Shown: one piece after another, positions 41,196 to 48,824 of the stretch
Layout: every line of letters begins with the position of its first letter
How positions within the stretch are numbered: the first letter of the stretch is position 1
Assembly (NCBI GenBank): GCA_002355495.1
Contig: AP017424.1
Span: forward strand, 682,001-746,000
DNA from: Streptomyces laurentii
GTDB taxonomy: Bacteria; Actinomycetota; Actinomycetes; Streptomycetales; Streptomycetaceae
Length of the DNA: 64,000 bases
Direction of reading: 5' to 3'
Notes under the pieces: model-generated
What the model was told of the DNA's origin: nothing
Databases searched by the model: none
The model's input: the letters and a program-made list of their open reading frames with translations, nothing else
Made by a program: the position numbers and the translations under genes

Positions 41196-42902
41196 ATGCC
41201 TCGCAGGCCCCAGAAGTCTGGCCGGCGCACCTCTTCCCCCGCGTCCTCCGCGCCGCCCAAGGAATTCCGGCTGCCGGAAAACACGACGCCCGCATTGCCC
41301 GCCGTCGAGGAATTCGCCGAGCTGGACATGCCCGCGGGGCTGCTGAAGACCCTCGTCGCCCAGGGCGTCACCACCCCCTTCCCCATCCAGGCCGCCACGC
41401 TGCCGAACTCGCTCGCCGGCCGCGACCTGCTGGGGCGCGGGCGCACCGGCTCCGGCAAGACCCTGGCGTTCGGGCTCGCCCTGCTGGCCCGTACGGCCGG
41501 TCTGCGCGCCGAGTCCAGGGCCCCGCTCGCCCTCGTCCTGGTGCCCACCCGTGAGCTCGCCCAGCAGGTCACGGACGCCCTGACGCCGTACGCGACGGCG
41601 GTGAACCTCCGGCTGACCACCGTGGTCGGCGGGCTGTCGATCACCAAGCAGGCCGGGGCGCTGCGGCGCGGCGCCGAGGTCCTCGTCGCGACGCCCGGCC
41701 GGCTCAACGACCTGGTGGAGCGGGGCGACTGCGAGCTCGACCAGGTGCGGATCACGGTCCTCGACGAGGCCGACCAGATGACCGACCTGGGCTTCCTGCC
41801 GCAGATCACCAAGCTGATGCTGCAGGTCCGGCCGGACGGGCAGCGACTGCTCTTCTCGGCCACCCTCGACGGCAACATCGACCGTCTGGTGCAGCGCTTC
41901 CTGGTCGACCCCGTCGTGCATTCCGTGGACCCGTCCGCGGGAGCGGTCACCACCATGGAGCACCACGTGCTCCATGTCCTGGACGAGACCGACAAGAAGG
42001 CCGTCACCACGCGGATCGCGGCCCGTGACGGCCGGGTCATCCTGTTCCTCGACACGAAGCGGTCCGCCGACCGGCTCGCCAAGCGGCTGCTGTCCGTCGG
42101 CGTCCGCGCGGCGGCCCTGCACGGCGGCCGGAGCCAGCCGCAGCGCACCCGCACCCTGGAGCAGTTCAAGAACGGCCAGGTCACGGCGCTGGTGGCGACG
42201 AACGTCGCGGCCCGGGGCATACACATCGACGACCTCGACCTCGTCGTGAACGTCGACCCGCCCACCGACCACAAGGACTACGTGCACCGGGGCGGCCGTA
42301 CGGCCCGCGCCGGCAGCACGGGCAGCGTGGTCACCCTGGTCCTGCCCGACCAGAAGCGGGACGTCAGCCGGCTCATGTCGGACGCGGCGATCCGCCCCCG
42401 GACGGCCCGCGTCACCTCCAGTGACCCGGCGCTCGCCGCCCTCACCGGCGCCCGCGAGCCCTCCGGCGTGCCCGTCGTCCTCGAGACGGCCCAGCCGACT
42501 CCCCCGGCGACGGCACGACGGGGCCGGAAGCCGGGCACCGAGCCCGGCCGACGGGCCGGCCGTCCGCGCAGGGCCGGCGCCGGAGCCACGGCGGGTGCGT
42601 CCGCCGACGCGGGTACGCGGAACCAGGGCCCGCAGCGGCGCGCCGCCGCCACCGGGGCAGCCGGAGCCGACAAGCCGTCCACCGCGGGCGGCGGCAGGCG
42701 CGGCGGTGCCCGCCGGACCGGATCCGGAGCCGGAAACGGGGCCGCTGCCGGGGCCGGGAAGGCCGCTGCCGGTGCCGCCGGCTCGGGCGGCCGCGGGGCC
42801 GACCGCCGGGCCCGGGGCGCGCGGACGAACGGCGCCGGCGCAGCAGCCGGCAAGCCCGCCCGGGGCTCCGGCCGAGGCGACCGCCGCAACTCCCCCTCGT
42901 AG
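41196..42902 (+). CDS. DEAD-box RNA helicase (RhlE-like) with long basic tail
   Basis: The 568-residue protein has the helicase core: FPIQAATLPNSLAGRD (Q-motif region), GRTGSGKT, PTRELAQQV, TPGR, DEAD (from residue 190), SAT, and the C-terminal HRGGRTARAG. Residues after ~410 form a low-complexity Arg/Gly/Ala-rich tail that probably binds RNA. ATG 41196 follows GGAAGGAA. It unwinds structured RNA, for example in ribosome assembly or mRNA decay in the cold, consistent with the cold-shock gene just upstream. A close paralogue is encoded at 56.7-58.1 kb. Confidence 0.93.
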   Translation: MPRRPQKSGRRTSSPASSAPPKEFRLPENTTPALPAVEEFAELDMPAGLLKTLVAQGVTTPFPIQAATLPNSLAGRDLLGRGRTGSGKTLAFGLALLARTAGLRAESRAPLALVLVPTRELAQQVTDALTPYATAVNLRLTTVVGGLSITKQAGALRRGAEVLVATPGRLNDLVERGDCELDQVRITVLDEADQMTDLGFLPQITKLMLQVRPDGQRLLFSATLDGNIDRLVQRFLVDPVVHSVDPSAGAVTTMEHHVLHVLDETDKKAVTTRIAARDGRVILFLDTKRSADRLAKRLLSVGVRAAALHGGRSQPQRTRTLEQFKNGQVTALVATNVAARGIHIDDLDLVVNVDPPTDHKDYVHRGGRTARAGSTGSVVTLVLPDQKRDVSRLMSDAAIRPRTARVTSSDPALAALTGAREPSGVPVVLETAQPTPPATARRGRKPGTEPGRRAGRPRRAGAGATAGASADAGTRNQGPQRRAAATGAAGADKPSTAGGGRRGGARRTGSGAGNGAAAGAGKAAAGAAGSGGRGADRRARGARTNGAGAAAGKPARGSGRGDRRNSPS

Positions 42903-43063
42903 CAGGGGTCGTGCCGCCGTACGGCCGGAATGCCCGGACGTACGGCGGCGGTTGACCTGGTCCGGTGCGCCGGACACGATGCCGGTGGCGTCCGCGTCGA
43001 CGCCGTACCGCTCCCAGGTACGGTGCGCGGGCGCCACCGCGTCGTCCAGGGAGGCACCCGCCG

Positions 43064-44176
43064 ATGAACATCCCGTCCTCGCCGTCCGAAGGCCGGCCCA
43101 CCACCGGAGAGCCCGTCCGTCTGGGCGCGCTCGTCCCGCTGACGCGGCCCGGCTGGACCGAGGCGGGCCGGCATCTGCTCGCCGGACTCGAGCTGGCGGT
43201 CGGCGAGATCAACGGCATCGGCGGGATCGACGGCAGGCCCCTGGAACTGGTGGTGCGGGACACCGCGGCCGATCCGGCGCGGGCCGAGGCGCACGTGGAC
43301 GAGCTGGCCGGTCTGGGCGTGACCGCGGTGGTGGGCGAGTACCACAGCGTCGTCGCCCGCGCGGTCGCCACCCGGGCCGAGGCGCTCGGTGTTCCGTTCC
43401 TCTGCTCCTCCGCGGTACTCGACGCGCTCACCGACGAGCCGGCGGAAGGGGTCGCGCGGCTGGCCCCGGCCCAGTCCCACGGCTGGCGGATCTACGCGGA
43501 CTTCCTGCTCCGCCAGGGCCGGAACCGGATCGCCGTGGTGGCCCAGCCCGGCGTCTACTGGGCGTCGGGGACCCGCGTCCTGCGCGAGCGTCTCGCTCCC
43601 CACGGCGGCAGCGTCCTCACGCTCGACGCGAACACCCTCACCCCGGAAGCACTGTGCGACGCGCTCGCCGATCACGGCGCGACGGCACTTCTCCTGCTGG
43701 TCGGCCATCCGGAACCGGCGGTGCCGATCGTCAGGGCCGTACGGCGCGACGCGCGACTCGCGGACCTCCTCGTCGGCGCCCCGGCCGGACAGCCGGAATT
43801 CCCGTCCTGGGCCGTCGCGTTGGGCGAGGAAGGTGCCGGGATCCCGTTCCTGCGCTACCTCCCCGAGCGCCTCGGCCCGCTCGGCGAGCGGGTCGGGAAG
43901 GAGCTCCACGAACGGCTGGGCGAGGCGCCCTCGTTCGTCGCCTTCGAGGGCTGGGACACCGTCACCGTCCTCGCCGAGGCGCTGCGTTCCCACGGCACCG
44001 GCCGGGCGGCTCTCGCGTCGGCGTGGCCGCATGTGGCGGTCGAGGGCACGCGCGGGCCGATCCGCTTCACGCGTACGCCGGACATCGCCGTATGGCAGTG
44101 GGCATGGGCGCCCGTCCAGGTCGCCGACCGTGACCCGGCGGAGCCCGGACGCTTGCGCACCCTGCACTCCGGCTGA
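43064..44176 (+). CDS. Type-I periplasmic-binding-fold ligand-binding protein without signal peptide
   Basis: The 370-residue protein has the Leu/Ile/Val- or amide-binding fold (Peripla_BP_6): VRLGALVPLTRPGWTEAGRHLLAGLELAVGEINGIGGIDGRPLEL, VVGEYHSVVARAVATRAEALGVPFLCSSA, and RIYADFLLRQGRNRIAVV. Unlike transporter-associated members it begins with a short polar stretch and no export signal, so it is probably cytoplasmic, as are AmiC-type amide sensors. No ABC permease or ATPase is nearby. ATG 43064 follows AGGGAGG with a good spacer. Confidence 0.8.
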   Translation: MNIPSSPSEGRPTTGEPVRLGALVPLTRPGWTEAGRHLLAGLELAVGEINGIGGIDGRPLELVVRDTAADPARAEAHVDELAGLGVTAVVGEYHSVVARAVATRAEALGVPFLCSSAVLDALTDEPAEGVARLAPAQSHGWRIYADFLLRQGRNRIAVVAQPGVYWASGTRVLRERLAPHGGSVLTLDANTLTPEALCDALADHGATALLLLVGHPEPAVPIVRAVRRDARLADLLVGAPAGQPEFPSWAVALGEEGAGIPFLRYLPERLGPLGERVGKELHERLGEAPSFVAFEGWDTVTVLAEALRSHGTGRAALASAWPHVAVEGTRGPIRFTRTPDIAVWQWAWAPVQVADRDPAEPGRLRTLHSG

Positions 44177-44363
44177 GCAAGGGGCGACGAGGCGGCCGGA
44201 TCCGTCCGGGCTCAAGTCCCGCCCCGTACCGTCCCGTTCACCTACCCAGGCCGCCGGCCCTCGCTCCGCCGAAGGTGACACTCTCCCGATTATTCATTTG
44301 ATTCGACCAAAAGATTGCGGCAAGGTCGTGGCACTGGGGTGACGGAACGGGAGGCGACGCAGG

Positions 44364-45176
44364 ATGTCCGACACACAGACCCGGCTCGGCAGAGCCCCGA
44401 TCGGCTCGTTCGTCGCTCTCGGGGACAGCTTCACGGAGGGGCTGGGCGACGAGACCTCCGAAGGCGCGCTCGTCGGCTGGGCCGACCGCTTCGCCGACCG
44501 GCTCGCCCACCGCTCCCCCGTACCCCTTCGCTACGCCAATCTCGCCATACGTGGCAAGGTCATCGAAGAGATCATCACCGAACAGGTGCCCCGCGCCATC
44601 GAGTTGGCCCCGGACCTGGTCAGCCTGTGTGCCGGCGGCAACGACATCCTGCGGCTCGGGAGTTCGGTGGACCGCATCACCGACCGCTTCGAGGAAGCCG
44701 TCGTCGAGCTGAGCGGCGCGGCGAAGACCGTGCTCGTCTTCACGGGCTTCGATCCGCGGGGCACACCCGTCCTGCGCCATCTGCGCGGGAAGATCGCCAC
44801 GTACACGGCGCACATCCACGCCATCGCGGAGCGGCACGGATGCGCGGTCGTCGACCTGTGGTCCATGACCTCCATCCAGCATCCCCAGGCCTGGAGCGAG
44901 GACCGGCTGCACCTCTCGTCCGAGGGGCACCGGCAGGTGGCACTGCGGGCCGCCGAGGTCCTGGGACTGGCTCCCACGGCCCCGGCGACTCCGACGACCC
45001 CGGTCCGGGACGCCTCCGCGGCGGCCGTGCGGCGGGGGCCGGCACGGCAGACGGAGCGGCTCGAGGATCTGCGGTGGGCCAAGGAGCATTTCCTGCCCTG
45101 GCTCGGTCAGCACCTGCTGGGGAAGAACCCCCACGAGACCCTGGAGCCCAAGCGACCGGAATTACTTCCCCTCTGA
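44364..45176 (+). CDS. SGNH/GDSL hydrolase
   Basis: The 270-residue protein has the four blocks of the SGNH family: FVALGDSFTEGLGD (nucleophile Ser), a block II Gly in NLAIRGKV, GGNDIL (Asn) and DRLHLSSEGH (Asp/His pair). There is no signal peptide, so it is a cytoplasmic esterase or lipase-like enzyme. The C-terminal ~50 residues are an extension with a conserved-looking RWAKEHFLPWLGQHLLG. ATG 44364 follows GGGAGGCGACGCAGG. The upstream 80 bp are unusually AT-rich and probably hold the promoter. Confidence 0.9.
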   Translation: MSDTQTRLGRAPIGSFVALGDSFTEGLGDETSEGALVGWADRFADRLAHRSPVPLRYANLAIRGKVIEEIITEQVPRAIELAPDLVSLCAGGNDILRLGSSVDRITDRFEEAVVELSGAAKTVLVFTGFDPRGTPVLRHLRGKIATYTAHIHAIAERHGCAVVDLWSMTSIQHPQAWSEDRLHLSSEGHRQVALRAAEVLGLAPTAPATPTTPVRDASAAAVRRGPARQTERLEDLRWAKEHFLPWLGQHLLGKNPHETLEPKRPELLPL

Positions 45177-45197
45177 TGATGCGGTGGTTCCGGCCCT

Positions 45198-46418
45198 TCA
45201 GGTCCAGAGGCCGTCGCCGAGCGTCCCCGACTTCCCCGCGCCCGGCAGGACATAGGCCACGGCCGAAGCCCGGTGCTGGACGAAGGGGTTGAGCGCGTCG
45301 CGGGTGGCCAGGCGCTCCTGGACACGGACGAACTGGTTCAGGTCCCGCATGAAGGCGCAGAAGAGCAGGCCGCGATCGTCCGGGCCGTCGTCGTAGCTGT
45401 AGCTCCGGCGGAGCATCCGCGCGCCGCGGTCGAGGCGCGGGCTGGCGAGCCGTACATGAGCGGTGGCGGGGATGACGTACGAGCCGTCGGGGTTCTTGGC
45501 GTAGACGTCCGGCTCGTCGTGCTCGGCGGTCCCGCTGAGCGGCGAACCGTCCCCGGCGCGGCGGCCTATCACCCGGTCGCGCTTGCCCTCGGGCAGGGCC
45601 CCGAAGCCGGCGACGTCCATGTGGATCCGGCGGTAGACCAGGACCGTGCCGTCCCGGTGGGCTCCGGAGGGGCCCCAGACCCACTGATCGGCCGCCGCGC
45701 GATCGGGATTGGCCGTGCCGTCCTTGGAGCCGAACAGATTGCGCGGGGTGGTGCCCGGCGCCGTGGGGGCCATGAATCCGGACTGGGTCCAGCGCGGTAC
45801 GGCGCCGGCGGACCGCGCCGCCGCGGCGACGAGTTCGGCGACCACAGTGAGGGTCCAGCGGTCCGCCGCGCACAACTGGACCAGCAGGTCGCCGTCGCCG
45901 CGGCGCGGATCGAGGCGGTCGCCGGGGAAGGCCGGCAGCACGGCGAGCGAGGCGGGGACGTCGAGCCGGAGGCGGGCCGCCGCCGCGGGGCCGATGCCGA
46001 CCAGGGAGGTGAGCCGGGTCGTGGCACCGCTCTGGAGCCGGGGGTCCGCCGGAGCCTCGGAGGCCGCGGTGGCGAGCGTGCCGGTGAGCGCGCCCAGCAC
46101 CTCGCGCAGGGTCTTCCGGTCGGCGGCGGCCGACGTCCGCGGAAGGTCGAAGGCGAGCAGATGCGTGGCCGGCTGCTGGGGTGCCAGCACACCCGCCTGC
46201 CGGGTGCCGTGGAAGGAGATCGCGGTCGCGGCCGGCGGAGCCCCGGCGCCGGCCGTAACAGACCGGCCGTCCGTACGGTCCCCTCGCGCCAGTTCGGCGG
46301 CCGCCGCGCCGATTCCGGCCGCGAGCACCGCACCGCCGGCGAGCAGCGCCCCGCGCCGCCCGATGCCGCTCGCCGCGGCCGGGGACGAACCCTGCGCATT
46401 TCCCTGTTCGGTGGGCAT
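45198..46418 (-). CDS. Tat-exported DyP-type haem peroxidase (EfeB-like)
   Basis: The 406-residue protein has a twin-arginine signal (GRRGALLAGGAVLAAGIGAAAA) and the DyP fold: FGSKDGTANPD, the GxxDG distal-haem Asp motif, the likely proximal His in ATAHVRLASP and the Arg-rich MLRRSYSYDDG near the C-terminus. DyP enzymes use hydrogen peroxide; EfeB members take part in haem or ferrous-iron handling. EfeU and EfeO are not adjacent, so a stand-alone role is possible. ATG 46418 is only 30 bp from the divergent lipoprotein start. The 3' end converges on the SGNH hydrolase gene. Confidence 0.9.
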   Translation of the reverse strand: MPTEQGNAQGSSPAAASGIGRRGALLAGGAVLAAGIGAAAAELARGDRTDGRSVTAGAGAPPAATAISFHGTRQAGVLAPQQPATHLLAFDLPRTSAAADRKTLREVLGALTGTLATAASEAPADPRLQSGATTRLTSLVGIGPAAAARLRLDVPASLAVLPAFPGDRLDPRRGDGDLLVQLCAADRWTLTVVAELVAAAARSAGAVPRWTQSGFMAPTAPGTTPRNLFGSKDGTANPDRAAADQWVWGPSGAHRDGTVLVYRRIHMDVAGFGALPEGKRDRVIGRRAGDGSPLSGTAEHDEPDVYAKNPDGSYVIPATAHVRLASPRLDRGARMLRRSYSYDDGPDDRGLLFCAFMRDLNQFVRVQERLATRDALNPFVQHRASAVAYVLPGAGKSGTLGDGLWT

Positions 46419-46448
46419 CCGCCTATTGGAGACGATAGAACAACTTCC

Positions 46449-47816
46449 ATGCAAATCCTGTCTACAAAGGGCCTGTTGACGCCCTCCGCCGGACCGTCGG
46501 CCGGATTCCGGAAAGCGTCGCGTCTGTCGGCCCTGCTCGCCGCGCTCGCGCTCGCGGCCACCGGGTGTTCCGGTACGGAGTCGGCGAAGGACGACGCCCG
46601 GCATCCGGCCGGGAGCGTGGTGCGCGTGCCGCAGGACTTCCCCACGGTGCAGCAGGCGGTGGACGTCGCCCGCGAGGGAGAGACGGTGCTGATCGGCCCC
46701 GGCGTGTACCGGGAGAGCGTCAGCGTCACCAAGCCCCGCCTGGTGCTGCGCGGAACGGACCGCAACAAGGTCGTCTTCGACGGCGGTCTGCGCACGGCCA
46801 ACGGCATCACCGTGACCGGCGCCGCCGGGGTGGTCGAGAACCTCACCGTGCGCAACTACCTCGCCAACGGCGTGCTGTTCACCGGCGTCACCGACGAGAA
46901 GCTGCAGCGGCGCGGCGCCGGCGGCTCCGCGTACGATCCGCTGGACACCAAGCGCTTCCCGCCCGTCCGCGGCTTCCGGGCGACCCGGGTGACGTCGTAC
47001 AACAACGGTCTGTACGGCATCTACGCCTTCGACGCGCGCGACGGCGTGATCGAGGAGTCGTACGCCTCCGGGCACGCCGACTCCGGCATCTACGTCGGCC
47101 AGTGCAAGCCCTGCGCCACCCTCGTCCGCGGCAACACCGTGGAACGCAACGCGGTCGGCATCGAACTGACCAACGCCTCCGACCAGTTGTCGATCCTGGG
47201 CAACCGCGCCGCCGGCAACCGGGTCGGCATCACGGTCAACTCCAACGACCTGGAGGCCCTCGCCCCGCAGCAGAACGCGGTGATCGCGGGCAACGTGGTC
47301 ACCGGCAACAACTCGGCCGACTCCCCCGAGCAGGCGGACGGCGGCTTCGGCATCGGGATCGGCCTCGGCGGCGGCACCGGGAACCGGGTCCAGCGCAACC
47401 TGGTCCAGGGCAACCGGTCGGTCGGAGTGATCATCACCGACCCGTCGGGCCATCCGGCGAGCGGCAACCGCGTCGAGGGCAACCGCGTCACCGGCAACGG
47501 CACCGATCTCGTCCTGGCCTCGGTCGATCCCGGCAACTGCTTCACGGACAACCGGCCCGCCACCCAGAGCCCGGACCGCCTTGAGCGGAACGCGGGCTGC
47601 GGCAGCGGCCGGAAGGGGGCCCTGCCCGCCGGGCGGGCGACCGCGGTGCAGGCGCCGCCCGGGGTCCCGTTCAACCGCGTACCGGCCCCGCCCTCCCAGC
47701 CGTCCCTGCCGGACCCGACCGCCCCGGGCAAGCCGGCGACCGGCCTGCCGGGTGCCGTCGACCCGGCCGCCTACCCGCTCCCGAAGGACGCGAACGCCGT
47801 ACCGAAGGCGCGCTGA
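46449..47816 (+). CDS. Beta-helix lipoprotein (NosD-like)
   Basis: The 455-residue protein has a lipoprotein signal ending in LAATGC, which would place a lipidated Cys on the outer membrane face. Residues ~60-360 are right-handed beta-helix repeats (PQDFPTVQQAVDVAREGETVLIGPGVYRESV; RGNTVERNAVGIELTNAS; GNRVGITVNSND; NRVEGNRVTGNG). The C-terminal ~90 residues are Pro-rich. Related proteins bind or cleave polysaccharide or help copper-enzyme maturation. ATG 46449 is assumed; TTG 46476 is possible. It shares a very short divergent region with the DyP gene. Confidence 0.85.
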   Translation: MQILSTKGLLTPSAGPSAGFRKASRLSALLAALALAATGCSGTESAKDDARHPAGSVVRVPQDFPTVQQAVDVAREGETVLIGPGVYRESVSVTKPRLVLRGTDRNKVVFDGGLRTANGITVTGAAGVVENLTVRNYLANGVLFTGVTDEKLQRRGAGGSAYDPLDTKRFPPVRGFRATRVTSYNNGLYGIYAFDARDGVIEESYASGHADSGIYVGQCKPCATLVRGNTVERNAVGIELTNASDQLSILGNRAAGNRVGITVNSNDLEALAPQQNAVIAGNVVTGNNSADSPEQADGGFGIGIGLGGGTGNRVQRNLVQGNRSVGVIITDPSGHPASGNRVEGNRVTGNGTDLVLASVDPGNCFTDNRPATQSPDRLERNAGCGSGRKGALPAGRATAVQAPPGVPFNRVPAPPSQPSLPDPTAPGKPATGLPGAVDPAAYPLPKDANAVPKAR

Positions 47817-47824
47817 GTCCGGCG

Positions 47825-47839
47825 CGGTTCTGAGAACCG
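47825..47839. terminator. Short hairpin between convergent genes
   Basis: CGGTTC-TGA-GAACCG lies in the 32-bp gap between two convergent genes. It may end transcription in both directions, but the stem is only six base pairs. Confidence 0.35.
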
Positions 47840-47848
47840 AGGGGCGGG

Positions 47849-48700
47849 TCAGCCGGTGGCCCACGGCGCCTCGGGGAGCTTCGCGCGGGCGTCGCGCCCG
47901 AGGAACTCCAGGGTGGCCGGGGTCCCCAGCCCCGGCATCCGCATCGTCACCTTCGCCAGGCGGCCGTCGCCGTCGACCCAGTACGTCAGCGGCGACCGGC
48001 CGTCGTCGGGCCCCGTGCCGGGCCGGGCGCCCTGCGCGCGGGGGCCGGCGATCCGGTCGTAGTCGTCGCGGCCGTTCATATGGTCGCGCCCCAGCCAGCG
48101 GGCGCCGGACTGGGCGAGGAGCAGCGGGTTGTCCGGGCGGTCCGCGCCCAGGCCGATCATCAGCTGAAGCCCGGCGTCCAGGGGATCCGCCGTATAGGAG
48201 CGCGGGGACCAGCCGGACCGCGGGACCCGCTCGGCCCGCGACCAGGGCGGGTCGGCGTCGCCTTGGGGGCCGGGGGCCAGGCCGAGGCCGCCGGCGTCCC
48301 AGACGATCAGCCCGCGGTCGAGCGTCCCCGCCGTGGCCGTGGTCGCCCCCGGCGCCCCGGAAGCACCCGAAGCCCCGGTGATCGTGTAACTCCCCACGGC
48401 CCGGCGTGTCCGGTAGTCCACGACCCCCTTGACGGCCACCCTCACTCCGCCGCCCTCGTCGACGAAGAGCCGCACCGCCACCGGACTGGCCTGGTACAGG
48501 TCCAGCCGTGACAGCGCGAGCCTGGACGCCTCCTCCGTGGTCACCGGCCGTTCGGCGGGGGTGTCGTCGGACAGGACCCACCAGGCCGCCACGCCGGCCG
48601 CCGCCGCACCGAACACCACGACCGCGACCAGACCGGCCCAGAGGGACCGGCGCGGCGTCCGGCGTGCTATCCGACCGGCGGTCTTCTTCTTCCGAGCCAT
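47849..48700 (-). CDS. Membrane-anchored hypothetical protein (LolA/LppX-like fold suspected)
   Basis: The 283-residue protein has a basic N-terminus, one membrane helix (LWAGLVAVVVFGAAAAGVAAWWVL) and an extracytoplasmic domain with alternating strands (GGGVRVAVKGVVDY, SYTITGASG, LTYWVDGDGRLAKVTMRM). This resembles Streptomyces proteins that bind lipophilic molecules through a half-barrel, but I recognise no specific family. ATG 48700 begins MARKKKTAGR. It is likely transcribed with, or just downstream of, the surface-protein gene on the same strand. Confidence 0.65.
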   Translation of the reverse strand: MARKKKTAGRIARRTPRRSLWAGLVAVVVFGAAAAGVAAWWVLSDDTPAERPVTTEEASRLALSRLDLYQASPVAVRLFVDEGGGVRVAVKGVVDYRTRRAVGSYTITGASGASGAPGATTATAGTLDRGLIVWDAGGLGLAPGPQGDADPPWSRAERVPRSGWSPRSYTADPLDAGLQLMIGLGADRPDNPLLLAQSGARWLGRDHMNGRDDYDRIAGPRAQGARPGTGPDDGRSPLTYWVDGDGRLAKVTMRMPGLGTPATLEFLGRDARAKLPEAPWATG

Positions 48701-48735
48701 GCGCTCGCCTTCTCTCGTCGGTCGGTGACACAGGT

Positions 48736-48772
48736 GGGCGGGCCCGCGGACCGGTGGTCCACGAACCCGCCC
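48736..48772 (-). terminator. Composite hairpin upstream of the membrane-protein gene
   Basis: GGGCGGG (48736-48742) pairs with CCCGCCC (48766-48772) around an inner GGACC-GGT-GGTCC hairpin (48748-48760). It lies between two minus-strand genes and may reinforce the preceding terminator. Confidence 0.45.
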
Positions 48773-48775
48773 GAG

Positions 48776-48800
48776 CCGGACCGGAGTTCACCCGGTCCGG
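48776..48800 (-). terminator. Terminator of the SdrD-like surface protein gene
   Basis: CCGGACCGG (48776-48784) and CCGGTCCGG (48792-48800) form a perfect 9-bp stem with a 7-nt loop, 24 bp past the stop codon of the surface-protein gene. Confidence 0.65.
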
Positions 48801-48824
48801 CCGCCCCTCAGGAAACCAGAGGGA

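Noticed and set aside
45198..48791. Very long minus-strand frame of nearly 1,200 codons
   Set aside because: Only its last third (the DyP peroxidase) has protein-like content. The rest runs antisense to the beta-helix lipoprotein and across the membrane-protein gene and is Arg/Gly/Pro-rich, as expected for high-GC shadow frames.
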